Notes: generated by a model not told the origin, from the letters alone. Counted from the stretch's first letter, positions 17,436-27,078 are shown. The stretch: 64,000 bases of DNA from Gammaproteobacteria bacterium (GCA_021324305.1 JAJPJI010000024.1:1-64000); one strand, 5' to 3'. Program-made: numbers and translations.

Positions 17436-20114
17436 TTAAATACTTTTCCTCACTGTTACCACTACATTTTTTGCCATGGTATTATCATTATTGTTTTGTT
17501 GATTTTCTTTCATCTTTTGAATGTCTGAATCACGCTCATCCTGTAGTCTTTTATATTCAATATCCATTTTTGTATTATAAAGATGTGTCCTCGATACGAG
17601 TAATCGTTTATTTTTATAATCGACATGCAATGCTTTTGTAGGGCTTTTAATTTGAATATCCCATTTTATAGCATCCTCACGCAGTATGGTGTCCGCAATG
17701 CGTTTGGTGAGTGAATCCTTTAAATCTGCGGTTTCTGCAAAAAATGTACGTAAAAATGGATACACATTTTTATCATTTTGATATTTTTTGTGAGCATGAT
17801 CAAAGCGATCTTGTGCGTATGTTAGCGCGCGCAATGCTTTCAATTCAGATGGATCAAGATGGCTATTTATCCCTCTAAGTGTTACAAATTCCCCATCATT
17901 TTTGGGAAAGGACAAAGCTTTTCCCTTGGAGCCAGATAAAATCTTTGTGTTATCCTGGATTCTATTTTTTGGAACAGAGCTGACTTTTATTTTTATGTCA
18001 TCGCCATCAATTTTGACAGCGATCAATCGGGGAGTCATGCTCTTGCCTTCTCCGTCGTTACTTAATATGTATAACCCGTCTAATTTATATTTTTGACATA
18101 AAAAAAGGCATCGTTGTTTGAAGATGGTATCATTACTGGGGTCTGGTGGTGCATTTATCGTCAACTCAAAACCAAATTTTTGACTTTCTTTGCGTTTGCT
18201 GTTTGCAACATATGCATCAAGCATGTTTTGTTCCTGAGATAGTCGACGTGCTTTTGCTGTATTGCATCCAAGAAGGTGTATGGATTTAATCTTAGGACAT
18301 GTCTTGCATGCATTAACAATATTATTTACATTCATACCTGCCAATGATTCAGCGCGCTCGTTTGCATGGCCTGCTAATACCAAATGAAGACTATCTTTAA
18401 TATTTACCTCATTTAGTCTATTTAGTAATTCATTTAAATCGTTTGTTGTGCCGTTATTAATGCAAACGGTTTTACCGCGGCGTTTATCTGCGGTTGCATA
18501 TACCGATTGAATATTGCAAATTTCCAGATCGGTATCATGGCGAACCGACACATGCTCGACATTAGACAGAAACTCGTTAATTTCATTGGTGTAATCAATT
18601 GCCTTAGGCAGATATCGTATTGATAAATAATTATTTGCAATCAGATTGGCAATGCCAATTTCCTTTATAATCGATATTTTTTCTTCCTCTGGAACAAATT
18701 GCAGAATAAGCGAGTTTTCTCTTATCGCAGCAAGAAATACTTCTCTTGTTTTCAAGTGAGAAGGTATAAAATTAAATGCCTGACCATTTTGCTTTATCGC
18801 AGCGAGAATAAGCTCAATTGAAATAATAGTAAGCGGAATATTTTCCAGTTCTAGTCCATTTTTTGTAACTGCTGCCAGGCAAACCGCTGGCGTTTTTAGT
18901 GCATTTGGAACAAATGCAAATGCGGATCCGTTTTGTTCAACCGCTGCAAGACACAGCAATTCTGTTTGTGATTCACTGGGAACATATTGCAATGCTAATC
19001 CGTTTTGTTTGACAGCATTCAGGTAAAGGTTTTTGTAATATACATCGACTTCCTTATCAATCTCGAATTTTTGGGTGATACTTTCAATCAACTCTTTATC
19101 AGCTACCATATCAGATTGATTGGTGATTAAGGATAATTTATGTAAAATTAGTTTTACGTTTGCATTGTTTTTTCTAATCTTTTTACTGATTATTTCGTCG
19201 CCTTTAAGCCAATGTGCAATGACGCCTCCAGAAATTAAATAGCCTCTTTCATCAGTAAAATCATTCGTTATTTGCATGTAAAGTGTATTTTTATCTATTT
19301 TATCCGGTTTTAAATCCGATACGATAACTCGATTAAATACTCTTGGTAGTGGAGCATATTGCAATGCCAAGCCATTTACTTTGATGGCTTCGATCATGAA
19401 TTCATCATCCTTGATTTCAGGGGGAACAAATTGCAGTTGACTGGGGTCGTGTTTGATTGCTGCAAGCCAGATGGCTCTCGTTTTATTGGGAATATGTTTT
19501 AATGCTAAACTGGTTTCTTTTAATGCAGCAAGACAAAGGGTTTCTGTTCTCAGCTCCATTGGAACATGTTGTAATGCTAATCCATTGCGCTCTACCGCTT
19601 TAGAGCAGGCAATATCAGTTTTCATTTCATTTGGAAAATATTGCAATGCGAGAGGGTTTTTGTATAAAGCCAGGAGGCAAAGAGATTCTGATCGAAATTT
19701 TTCCGGAACATCTTGCAAGGCTGATCCATCATTTTCAACTGCTGCAAGACACATCTCTTCTGTTCTCATTCCAATTGGAATAAATTGAAACGCTATTCGA
19801 TTTTTCCTTACCGCTGCAATACAAACAGCTTCGGTTTTAACATCAGGGTGAGAAGGAACATATTGCAATGCCCACCAGTTTTGTTCCACAGCCGCGAAAC
19901 AAAGTTTCGCTGATTTAAACTGGGCTGGAACGTATTGTAACGCCAAGCCATTTTGTTCAACTGCGGCATAGCATATTTCAAATGTGATTTTATCCTGTGA
20001 AAACGTGCTTAGTTTCATTCCGTCTTGTTTAACTAAATCAAGAGGCGAAATATTATGGGATTTTGTGGTGGTTCTTTTGACTGAATTTGTCGTTAATTTT
20101 ATTCTTCTTTGCAC
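17436..20114 (-). CDS. DUF4116-repeat protein with clan-CD-like His/Cys motif; candidate effector
   Basis: An 892-residue protein. Two blocks of about 23-residue repeats (about 43-260 and 358-480) follow the pattern LCLAAVxQNGLALQYVPxxxKT, which I recognise as DUF4116, common in Legionellales, chlamydia-like and amoeba-associated genomes. After the repeats comes VLAGHANERAESLAGM (His583), then IHLLGCNTA (Cys617). This resembles the His-Gly...Cys dyad of clan CD cysteine peptidases (C80/C25 type). The tail is charged and helical. The start is GTG at 20114 with a weak ribosome site (AAGAG). A PmrA-box-like repeat lies 75 nt upstream. A secreted effector role is inference. Confidence 0.8.
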   Translation of the reverse strand: MQRRIKLTTNSVKRTTTKSHNISPLDLVKQDGMKLSTFSQDKITFEICYAAVEQNGLALQYVPAQFKSAKLCFAAVEQNWWALQYVPSHPDVKTEAVCIAAVRKNRIAFQFIPIGMRTEEMCLAAVENDGSALQDVPEKFRSESLCLLALYKNPLALQYFPNEMKTDIACSKAVERNGLALQHVPMELRTETLCLAALKETSLALKHIPNKTRAIWLAAIKHDPSQLQFVPPEIKDDEFMIEAIKVNGLALQYAPLPRVFNRVIVSDLKPDKIDKNTLYMQITNDFTDERGYLISGGVIAHWLKGDEIISKKIRKNNANVKLILHKLSLITNQSDMVADKELIESITQKFEIDKEVDVYYKNLYLNAVKQNGLALQYVPSESQTELLCLAAVEQNGSAFAFVPNALKTPAVCLAAVTKNGLELENIPLTIISIELILAAIKQNGQAFNFIPSHLKTREVFLAAIRENSLILQFVPEEEKISIIKEIGIANLIANNYLSIRYLPKAIDYTNEINEFLSNVEHVSVRHDTDLEICNIQSVYATADKRRGKTVCINNGTTNDLNELLNRLNEVNIKDSLHLVLAGHANERAESLAGMNVNNIVNACKTCPKIKSIHLLGCNTAKARRLSQEQNMLDAYVANSKRKESQKFGFELTINAPPDPSNDTIFKQRCLFLCQKYKLDGLYILSNDGEGKSMTPRLIAVKIDGDDIKIKVSSVPKNRIQDNTKILSGSKGKALSFPKNDGEFVTLRGINSHLDPSELKALRALTYAQDRFDHAHKKYQNDKNVYPFLRTFFAETADLKDSLTKRIADTILREDAIKWDIQIKSPTKALHVDYKNKRLLVSRTHLYNTKMDIEYKRLQDERDSDIQKMKENQQNNNDNTMAKNVVVTVRKSI

Positions 20115-20175
20115 GATGTTTGCTCTTTATTTTTAATCGTTTTACTGTGCATTATATTTGAAAAATATTAATGCT

Positions 20176-20205
20176 ATATTAGGCGAGTATTAAATGCAGA
20201 TTAAG
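20176..20205 (-). promoter_or_regulatory. PmrA-box-like direct repeat plus -10
   Basis: On the minus strand, CTTAAT and TTTAAT repeat with an 11-nt period (20189-20205), followed 7 nt later by TAATAT (20176-20181) as a possible -10. This matches the known PmrA-box form (cTTAAT-N5-cTTAAT) used for effector genes in Legionella and Coxiella. The region is AT-rich, so chance is possible. Confidence 0.4.
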
Positions 20206-20461
20206 TAATGAATACACAACGTTTGAATAGACAGGCTTCGTTAAAAGAAGGCAATGGTTCCATTATTACGACCGTCAGCAGGGAATCTTCAGGCAGTTAC
20301 CATTGTTCGATCACTCAAGGTTAATTTGAATATCTCTCCCGGGCGTTATACGCACGAAAATAGATGTATCCGCCGGGAAGTAAAGATCAACCAGAATTAT
20401 ATGTCATGAAATTACAATAATTCCCCAATATTTTCTTGAAGTGTTTTTTCCAAAATTGGAA
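20206..20461. other. Intergenic stretch with one weak small ORF
   Basis: No convincing gene is present. A 38-codon plus-strand frame (ATG 20208 to TAA 20324) has no good ribosome site and is probably chance. Confidence 0.3.
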
Positions 20462-21064
20462 TTACTGTATTTTAAACCTGTAACCCATGTGTTCAGCTTC
20501 ATTTTTCAAATCCATTCCCTGCTGGGTCAGCTGTCCATCAGGGTGCATCCAGCCCAGACTAACACATATTTTCCGGGTGCGGTTACTGCCAGTCTGTGCT
20601 TGAGCATAGATATCATCCAGCTTCCAGCCAGCATCAACTTTGGAACTTCTAAGTCGCGCAAATATGCCAAAATAACTATCCTTATCATTTTTCAGTTGAC
20701 GGGAATGAGCATTGAAAAATCGTTCTTCCTGTACGGCCAGCGAATATGATTGAGTGCTACATCTCAATGATGTCATGTTATCGAAGCATATTATTTTTTC
20801 GAGGACTTCTTTGTTAAGAGAGAGAAACATCATGGTTATCATCGGCTTGTTCTGGTTTGCATAGGAAAGCAAGATTCTCAATGGATTACCAAAATATGCC
20901 TGGTCAGATTCAAAAAGATAACATTGTGATAATTGGGAATGAAAATCAAATTGCAGCCTGGTCCATTTACCACGTACGGCTTCATAATATTGCACTTCGA
21001 TGCTCTTCTTGTCCTCAGCGATGTTGATGTAGTAAGCATTAGCAGATTGCATGCGAAACAGCAT
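20462..21064 (-). CDS. Hypothetical protein (200 aa)
   Basis: Not recognised. A soluble, mixed alpha/beta 200-residue protein. The N-terminal half has alternating hydrophobic strands (AYYINIAEDKKSIEVQYYEA; RILLSYANQNKPMITMMFLSL). The C-terminal half is basic and polar and ends in LGWMHPDGQLTQQGMDLKNEAE. No signal peptide or membrane segment is seen, and the ribosome site (GAGGAAG upstream) is fair. It sits in the accessory block between the DUF4116-repeat protein and a GNAT acetyltransferase, without operon partners. Confidence 0.55.
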   Translation of the reverse strand: MLFRMQSANAYYINIAEDKKSIEVQYYEAVRGKWTRLQFDFHSQLSQCYLFESDQAYFGNPLRILLSYANQNKPMITMMFLSLNKEVLEKIICFDNMTSLRCSTQSYSLAVQEERFFNAHSRQLKNDKDSYFGIFARLRSSKVDAGWKLDDIYAQAQTGSNRTRKICVSLGWMHPDGQLTQQGMDLKNEAEHMGYRFKIQ

Positions 21065-21416
21065 TAGAGCTTCCTCACAGATTTCAAAAGATGAATGATT
21101 TTCTGCATTAGAATGGCAGACGTTATAGTCAGTGTATCAGTGCGCCACAAGGGAATGCCAGCTGGTATCAGGAACAGCGATGATTTTTGCACCTGCTCGG
21201 TTCAGGGTTATGGCACTATATTAATATTCATGCTGTCTGTCAGAGACGATAAACACGGCAGTTTTTTATAATGTTTGATTCTTCGGGTATAGCTATCATC
21301 TCTCGCATCTGACCAGCTTTTAGCCCTCCTGGAGAAGTTTTGTTGATTTTTAGCGTCAATTCAGCGATTCTTAAGCGTTAAATCTAGGTATGTTTTAAAC
21401 AAGCAGGATTGATATC
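21065..21416. other. Intergenic region, 352 nt
   Basis: A divergent promoter region between the hypothetical at 20462 and the GNAT gene. A short minus-strand open stretch without a start (about 21138-21220, ending AVPDTSWHSLVAH-stop) reads like protein and may be a gene remnant, but it is too short to identify. Confidence 0.3.
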
Positions 21417-22100
21417 ATGTATTCCAGAAGTTTTTTCTCAAAAGTTAATCAGGAAAAAACCAAATACCTACAGACAACCGTGGAATGGCATACGGAGCTG
21501 ACGCCGCTGTTAGAAAGTCAGATTATTCAAACACATGTGGCTTCTTTTCTAGATTTGTACCGAAATTATTCTGAAGAGCAGTTAGGCTTGAGACCTGGAC
21601 TGACGAAAAAAATCTGGCTTACTGAAATGATTCAGGCTGAACTGGATGAGATCAAAGCGGGAAATATACTTTTAGCCACAGTAAGCATTGAGAATAATGT
21701 GGCAGGATTTGTTACCTGTCTGCCGGCTGTTCATCGACATAACATGGCTTCGGCTAATCAACTCCTTAATCTTTGGCGCCAGAATCAGCCGTCCAATACA
21801 ACACAATGGCAGGAATCCATCAGAAAAGATGTCTATATCAGTTTGCTCGCCGTCAGGCCATTCCGTGATCCTGATACAGGCGAAAAAATCCAGATTGGCC
21901 TTGGCCAGCAGCTTGTCGAAAGCGTTGAGGCTAAAATGGCTGCTGCAAATGCTTTAACGCTTGATACGCGATTGATAAACACACCTGGCATCGCTTTTTA
22001 TAAAAAACTTGGATTTTCTACAACCGGTCAGCGTACATTTGGCGGGTCTAATGTGGCGCATTACACCGGCTGTGAGAAGCGATTGATGAGGCCTGTGTAA
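21417..22100 (+). CDS. GNAT-family N-acetyltransferase
   Basis: A 227-residue GNAT-fold protein that would transfer acetyl from acetyl-CoA to an amine. Motif A is seen as VYISLLAVRPFRDPDTGEKIQIGLGQQLVESVEAKM, with the pyrophosphate-binding turn IGLGQQL. Motif B is NTPGIAFYKKLGFSTTGQ. The first 70 residues are a variable N-terminal extension. CAGGA is well placed before the ATG. The substrate cannot be inferred. A strong hairpin follows the stop. Confidence 0.85.
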   Translation: MYSRSFFSKVNQEKTKYLQTTVEWHTELTPLLESQIIQTHVASFLDLYRNYSEEQLGLRPGLTKKIWLTEMIQAELDEIKAGNILLATVSIENNVAGFVTCLPAVHRHNMASANQLLNLWRQNQPSNTTQWQESIRKDVYISLLAVRPFRDPDTGEKIQIGLGQQLVESVEAKMAAANALTLDTRLINTPGIAFYKKLGFSTTGQRTFGGSNVAHYTGCEKRLMRPV

Positions 22101-22154
22101 TTACACCGATTGTGTAAATCACGCTGTATCCGTATCCTTACAGATGTCACACAG

Positions 22155-22183
22155 GCGAGAGGCCTGATACTCAGGCCTCTCGC
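22155..22183. terminator. Hairpin between convergent genes
   Basis: A perfect 13-bp stem with a 3-nt loop sits between the GNAT gene and the convergent 955-residue gene. No T-run follows on either strand, so termination would depend on other factors. Confidence 0.5.
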
Positions 22184-22227
22184 TGTATGCGCTACATCCA
22201 GGATATGAGATGATCACAACTGCAACC

Positions 22228-25095
22228 TTACATTTTTTTATGGACGCTGCCAGCTGTATTTAGCTGTAATTCATTGTCAGGGTTGTTTCCCGCTTCTATT
22301 TCCAATAATTTTTTGTAACGGGATGTATAATTTTTCAGATTTTCATTCATTATCAGATATTCTTTAAAATAAGCAGAAAATCGTTCCGGTGTTGAAAAAT
22401 AAGCCGTCATCTTACGGATGACAGCGTCATTATCAGGGGTAAATACTTGTATTTGCGGATCCTGATTGTAATATTGCTTTACATTATTCATTAACTCTTT
22501 CAGAAGATTTCCTGCTGCCATGATATTTTGCCTAAGCAGATTTAAATTTGTAGTAATGGTTTGTTTTTTAATGTTAGTAAATGTCGCAATGGTGTGAAAT
22601 AATGCATATTCTTTTTCCGTAGGCGCCATTGCCAGCAGAATATTGTCTTTATTAACATTGCAGCCGCACATGAATTTATGAATCTGGGAGAGATATTCAT
22701 CGCCTGGTTTTTTTATTTGTGAGCTTGTTGGGGGCAATGGTGGAGATTCAGAAGGCAGTCCCTCAGGTTGAAGTCTCATTACTGGCAGTTCTGTGAATTT
22801 TTTTCTGCCAGAGATGGCCTTGCTTTTACCTCTTATCAATTCACCTTTAGAGAGGCGGCGTACAAGTTGAGTGACCGTGGAACCTGGTTTAATTGTTGTT
22901 TCCGATGATTGTGGTTTTTCAAGCATGCGCTGCCCAAGTTTTTCCATTTTTTTCAGGTGGTGCAATATCCTGCCATCAAATATCTGCTTTTCATTTTTGA
23001 AATTTTTATAGTCATTATTAAAGATATAAATCGAGTGATGTAATTCAAGTAATTGCTTTTCTTTGGCTTTTTTATTTTCCGTGTCCGTGTCGATGATGGA
23101 AATATTTTTTTCTTTAGCCTTGCTCATGAGCGCATTCATTTCCCTTTTTGCTTCGATTGTTATTTTTATCAGGGAAGCAAATTTGAATTTCTGGTCGCTG
23201 CTCATGCATGAGTCCAGTAATGCGTCCAGTGCAGCACTCAATGCCTTGTTACCGTTCATGAATTCAGCGAAGTCGTTTTTCAGGAAAGGTGAGGCGGTTA
23301 ACAGCCTGGATACACAGGATTCAATATGGTCAAAGCAAGCACTGATTTTAACGTTCAATATTTTCCACAATGTATCCAAGTTATCAGGCAATGTCTCAGT
23401 GTTCTCTTTTATGCCGCCCAGGCCAAGTTTGATTTTATCTTTCAAGCCAGGAATTTTTTGTGTCTCAGTTTCAATTCTATTAATCACGGCATCAAGAATT
23501 TTTTCATCGCTCGCCGGAGAGGGCGGGATTTTTTCAATATTGAGTTGCTTTTTGATGTATGATTTTAATTTACGGTGTTCCTGGCTGCGTTGATAAAAAA
23601 TGTTTAATTCATCGAAAGCGGCTTTGACTGTCAGTTTGAATGATTCAATGTCTTTGTCGTCTATTGATTGATTATTAATAACTTCATCGACAATCACGAT
23701 AAAATTATTGGTTAAAACAGCCAGCATTTTTTTTCGTTTGTATTTTTTGATGGAATTTTCCAATGCATCTGTTTCAGCTTCATCGGATAGATTTGAATTC
23801 TTTATTTGTTTCAATAAATGAAGTTTTGCGTTTACTTTTTTTATGTATTTTGAAAGTGATAATTTTTCACTCAGGATGGCGATCATTTCAGATGGGAAGC
23901 CGTTAGACAGGTAAATTGCCTGTCTGCTCTTGAATAATTCTTTCTGCTTTTTTAAACGGATATTTAAATCAGCAGGATTTGAGCGTATATAATCACGAAC
24001 ACAAGGTATGACCGTGATATCAGAGTGTTCATTTATATCTAATTCTTGGAATGATACAGATGAAATATTTGTTTTTAGCCTTGGTGACGATATGGTTAAT
24101 GTCCTTATCGGAGTCTCTGGCATGGCATCTTCTGAAGAGTTTGAATCCAGAATAATGACATTTGATGAATGGGACGCATTTCTGTGAGGCAAGCGTAGTG
24201 CGGGCGGGTTTCGCGATATTTCAGATGCGTGTGAATATGTTGACTCTCGAGGGGCGGTGCTTGATGAGTCTGATGATTTGTCGCGCGGGGAGCGCGGTAT
24301 GAGTGTTTCTTGAGAAGTGTCTGATGTTTGTGATGCGGCTGTGTCTCGAGGGGTGGTGCTTGATGAGGCAGACGATTCCTCGCCTGGAAGGCCTTGTATC
24401 GATGATTCTTGTGGTATTCCTGATATATGCTGTGTTGATGCCGTTTTTTGTGAATCTTTGAATAATGAATTGAATACCAGCGGGCCGTGATCCCGTTTTT
24501 TGGTTTGAAAGCGCAGCTTTCTTGTCAAAACTGATCGCCGGGATTGAATTTCCTCAAGTAAATATTGGATTCCGGCATGTTGCTCGGCATATTGCATTAC
24601 TCCTGGCGCTTCAAGAACTTTTTTCAGCAGTTCAGGATCATTATTTTTCTGGCTGATTTGCTTGAGGCTCATGGAAATTGCCAAATATAGCAAGCAGGAA
24701 TAATAGATTTTACTCTTGTCCGGATTTTTACTAAGAAAACTGAAAAATGATCTGTTTTTCAATAGTCCAACCGGCAGCGCGAGTGATCGATAATAATCAA
24801 GCTGATCAGTCTCATTCTCTTCAATTTGCTCTCTTGATAGCTGCATCTCAAGAACGATGCTTTTATATAAAACAGGGTAAATATGCATTTCCAATAATTT
24901 GCTGTCTGGGCTGAAATGATTTTTTTTCAGAAATGCCAGCATTTTAATAATGTTGAGCGGCTGCGGCTTGGCAGCCAGCAAGTTATTTTCCTCTAATTTT
25001 AATGCTTGATTGATGATGTCCTTGCAGAGGTCACTGACTGAATCTTCTATGCTGGAAAAAAACGCCTTCTCGTCTTCCTTGGTATGTGAATGCAT
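22228..25095 (-). CDS. Large helical hypothetical protein with Ser-rich repeats; candidate effector
   Basis: A 955-residue soluble protein I do not recognise. Residues 1-210 are helical. Residues about 225-330 are Ser/Thr/Pro-rich and disordered, with two imperfect repeats of about 34 residues (each running from PQE/SQE through LPG/SPR to TTPR/TAPR). Residues 340-955 are Lys/Glu-rich helices with heptad-like spacing, probably coiled coils. GAGAGAGG precedes the ATG. The architecture (helical N-domain, flexible linker, long coiled coil) and the accessory neighbourhood suit a translocated effector, but no catalytic motif is visible. Confidence 0.65.
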   Translation of the reverse strand: MHSHTKEDEKAFFSSIEDSVSDLCKDIINQALKLEENNLLAAKPQPLNIIKMLAFLKKNHFSPDSKLLEMHIYPVLYKSIVLEMQLSREQIEENETDQLDYYRSLALPVGLLKNRSFFSFLSKNPDKSKIYYSCLLYLAISMSLKQISQKNNDPELLKKVLEAPGVMQYAEQHAGIQYLLEEIQSRRSVLTRKLRFQTKKRDHGPLVFNSLFKDSQKTASTQHISGIPQESSIQGLPGEESSASSSTTPRDTAASQTSDTSQETLIPRSPRDKSSDSSSTAPRESTYSHASEISRNPPALRLPHRNASHSSNVIILDSNSSEDAMPETPIRTLTISSPRLKTNISSVSFQELDINEHSDITVIPCVRDYIRSNPADLNIRLKKQKELFKSRQAIYLSNGFPSEMIAILSEKLSLSKYIKKVNAKLHLLKQIKNSNLSDEAETDALENSIKKYKRKKMLAVLTNNFIVIVDEVINNQSIDDKDIESFKLTVKAAFDELNIFYQRSQEHRKLKSYIKKQLNIEKIPPSPASDEKILDAVINRIETETQKIPGLKDKIKLGLGGIKENTETLPDNLDTLWKILNVKISACFDHIESCVSRLLTASPFLKNDFAEFMNGNKALSAALDALLDSCMSSDQKFKFASLIKITIEAKREMNALMSKAKEKNISIIDTDTENKKAKEKQLLELHHSIYIFNNDYKNFKNEKQIFDGRILHHLKKMEKLGQRMLEKPQSSETTIKPGSTVTQLVRRLSKGELIRGKSKAISGRKKFTELPVMRLQPEGLPSESPPLPPTSSQIKKPGDEYLSQIHKFMCGCNVNKDNILLAMAPTEKEYALFHTIATFTNIKKQTITTNLNLLRQNIMAAGNLLKELMNNVKQYYNQDPQIQVFTPDNDAVIRKMTAYFSTPERFSAYFKEYLIMNENLKNYTSRYKKLLEIEAGNNPDNELQLNTAGSVHKKM

Positions 25096-25436
25096 TTGCC
25101 TCTCTCTCCATGTTCAATTGAATTCCTAGCAATGAAATGCATGAGCAAACGATACTTGAAATATTTCGAATAGAAATTCTTTTTCTACATCAAAAAATAT
25201 ACTATCTCATCATCAATGTTCCATCAATGTCTTAATTGATCTTGTCCTTCCATTTTCTGTATTTCAAAACCCGCATCATCATTTTGCAGATTGATTTTTT
25301 ACTTCAGTATCCTGCCTACTCGCGCAGATAACTTGTCCCCGATTCTTCAGTCATGTATCAGCAATTCTTGTCGACAAATTCAATTGATTGCATTACAGTC
25401 ACCGTGCTTTTTTTAGAATCGAGAGGGAGCTTATCA
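25096..25436. other. Divergent promoter region, 341 nt
   Basis: AT-rich DNA between two divergent genes. A TAGAAT at about 25416-25421 could be a -10 for the outer-membrane protein gene, but no good -35 is seen. The in-frame ATG at 25353 has no ribosome site. Nothing else is visible. Confidence 0.3.
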
Positions 25437-25937
25437 ATGACATTCAAACAAATTTTTTGTGCATGCTCGCTATTGGCATTTAGTCTCTCATGTGAGGCTA
25501 ATGCGGCGGCAAATACCAGCCATGCCGCCATACAGGGCGCAATTTCAACGGGCGGCAATCTTGGGATCGCACTCGCAAATTATAGCGAAAGAACCGAGAT
25601 TGGCCTGACACTATCAGGAAAAACAAACAACAAAGGCACGGGTTTTGTGGTGCCCGCGTTATTCGCCGGGATAAGACATGAAATCGGGCAAAGCACTTAC
25701 TTCGCCTACGGCATTGATCTGGCCAGCAAGTTTGGTGAAGATGGCGGCAGGCATGTCGATGCCAATGTTCAGGTTGGCCCCTATATATCCCTTGAGCAGG
25801 CATTAACTAACCGCTTTTTGCTCGTTGGCTGGATTGAGCCATACACTTATGAATACGAAAAACTGAATGGTTATTCAACGACAACGCAGCGTGTGTTTGG
25901 TGCCGGCGGAATTGGTATCAGTTATTATATTACCTAG
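25437..25937 (+). CDS. Small outer-membrane beta-barrel-like protein
   Basis: The 166 residues begin with a signal peptide (MTFKQIFCACSLLAFSLS, likely cut after ANA). The mature part consists of alternating-residue strands with glycine and aromatic ends (GIALANYSERTEIGLTLSG, YFAYGIDLASKFG, RFLLVGWIEPYTYEYE, GAGGIGISYYIT), typical of a small 8-strand outer-membrane barrel. The function is not evident. A frame extends upstream to 25353, but ATG 25437 has GAGGGAG at 8 nt and starts the signal peptide. Confidence 0.7.
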   Translation: MTFKQIFCACSLLAFSLSCEANAAANTSHAAIQGAISTGGNLGIALANYSERTEIGLTLSGKTNNKGTGFVVPALFAGIRHEIGQSTYFAYGIDLASKFGEDGGRHVDANVQVGPYISLEQALTNRFLLVGWIEPYTYEYEKLNGYSTTTQRVFGAGGIGISYYIT

Positions 25938-25958
25938 TCTCCGGTCTGAAAAACATCA

Positions 25959-25998
25959 GGCAGCCTTCAAGATAGAATAAAAAATCTGAAGAGCTGCC
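25959..25998. terminator. Imperfect hairpin after the outer-membrane protein gene
   Basis: GGCAGC(CTTCA)(AGAT) pairs with (ATCT)(GAAGA)GCTGCC around an A-rich loop. No T-run follows; it may be a transcript-end stabiliser. Confidence 0.4.
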
Positions 25999-26049
25999 GG
26001 ATATTAATCACCACTGCCTCAGATATCATTTACTTTTAAAGAGCCAAGC

Positions 26050-27078
26050 ATGGCAAATAATCGAAAAATTTCACGGCTTGATGATTTGGCGTTCCGGGCA
26101 TTATTACGAAATAGTGCATTCAGTATCTCTTCGGAAGCACAGCAGCTGGTTTATATGCGATATTTGCATAAGCTTGATATTCCGGTATTTCTGCAAGTTA
26201 TTGCCGATGCCAATCCAGCAGAAGTACAAAAACGTCTGAACGATTGCCCAGAATTGGCTGTGGCGGTGATTGGAACAGTCACGACTGTCTCCGGGTATAC
26301 GTATGAGAACGTGACTGCGGTTCAATTGGCATATCTGATGGATGATGATGAGTTAATGACAGATGTGCTCCTCCCTGCCATCAAAAGACTCCCGCTTGAT
26401 ATGGTCAGGCAGGCTGAAGAACAATTAACTGAAAAGATGAAAGAAGTGGAAATACAGCAGACTCAATTCAATCCTTATGATTTTGCCGGACTCGTCAAGG
26501 CAATTGCATTGGATGAGACGCTCAGGCACTCGGGGCAGCCAAATAATGCAACGCAAAACGCATTTGCTCACTTGATAGAAGATTTCAAGCCAGGCAATAT
26601 CGCGCAAGGAAAATCCAGGATCAAGGAACAGTTACGCGAAGTCTATCGTGTTTGCAATGATAATTGGGATTTATGGAGTGTTAATCAGTTGCGCTGGTAC
26701 CTGATCAATATAGTTGGCCATTTGCAAACGTTGGTGGAAAAGTGTTTCGAGCAAGAATGCAGTCAGGGATTAAGTGAAACCGCCAATCATAAGGTGCCAA
26801 ACGCGCGCGGAGTGAAAATAAATAACCGGATCAACGATACTGAATTAAACTATCGCGGGAATGCAGATGGATCACTTGTTCCTGGTCGCGATTATTATAT
26901 CGAAATTATTTATGGCGGAGGCGATACCGCAGTCACAAGTGGTACTGCGAGGCACCGGTCTCTGGAGTGCTTGAATACCCATATCAATAACAAGAATCGG
27001 CAATGGGAAAAAATACGCAATGAACTGACGACGCTATCGAAAGCTCCGGTTGTGTTGCCAGCGCCAGTCAGGCCATAA
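26050..27078 (+). CDS. Ankyrin-like hypothetical protein (Legionellales family)
   Basis: A 342-residue soluble protein. Residues about 50-105 (NPAEVQKRLNDCPELAVAV, then GTVTTVSGYTYENVTAVQLA and MTDVLLPAI) look like one degenerate ankyrin-type unit. I recall the GTVTxxSGxTFxNxTAxQ pattern in many uncharacterised Legionellales proteins. Residues 130-230 are helical with a tryptophan-rich stretch (NDNWDLWSVNQLRWYLI). The C-terminal part is polar. There is no signal peptide. Ankyrin-type proteins in this order are often translocated effectors, but this is only an analogy here. Confidence 0.65.
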   Translation: MANNRKISRLDDLAFRALLRNSAFSISSEAQQLVYMRYLHKLDIPVFLQVIADANPAEVQKRLNDCPELAVAVIGTVTTVSGYTYENVTAVQLAYLMDDDELMTDVLLPAIKRLPLDMVRQAEEQLTEKMKEVEIQQTQFNPYDFAGLVKAIALDETLRHSGQPNNATQNAFAHLIEDFKPGNIAQGKSRIKEQLREVYRVCNDNWDLWSVNQLRWYLINIVGHLQTLVEKCFEQECSQGLSETANHKVPNARGVKINNRINDTELNYRGNADGSLVPGRDYYIEIIYGGGDTAVTSGTARHRSLECLNTHINNKNRQWEKIRNELTTLSKAPVVLPAPVRP

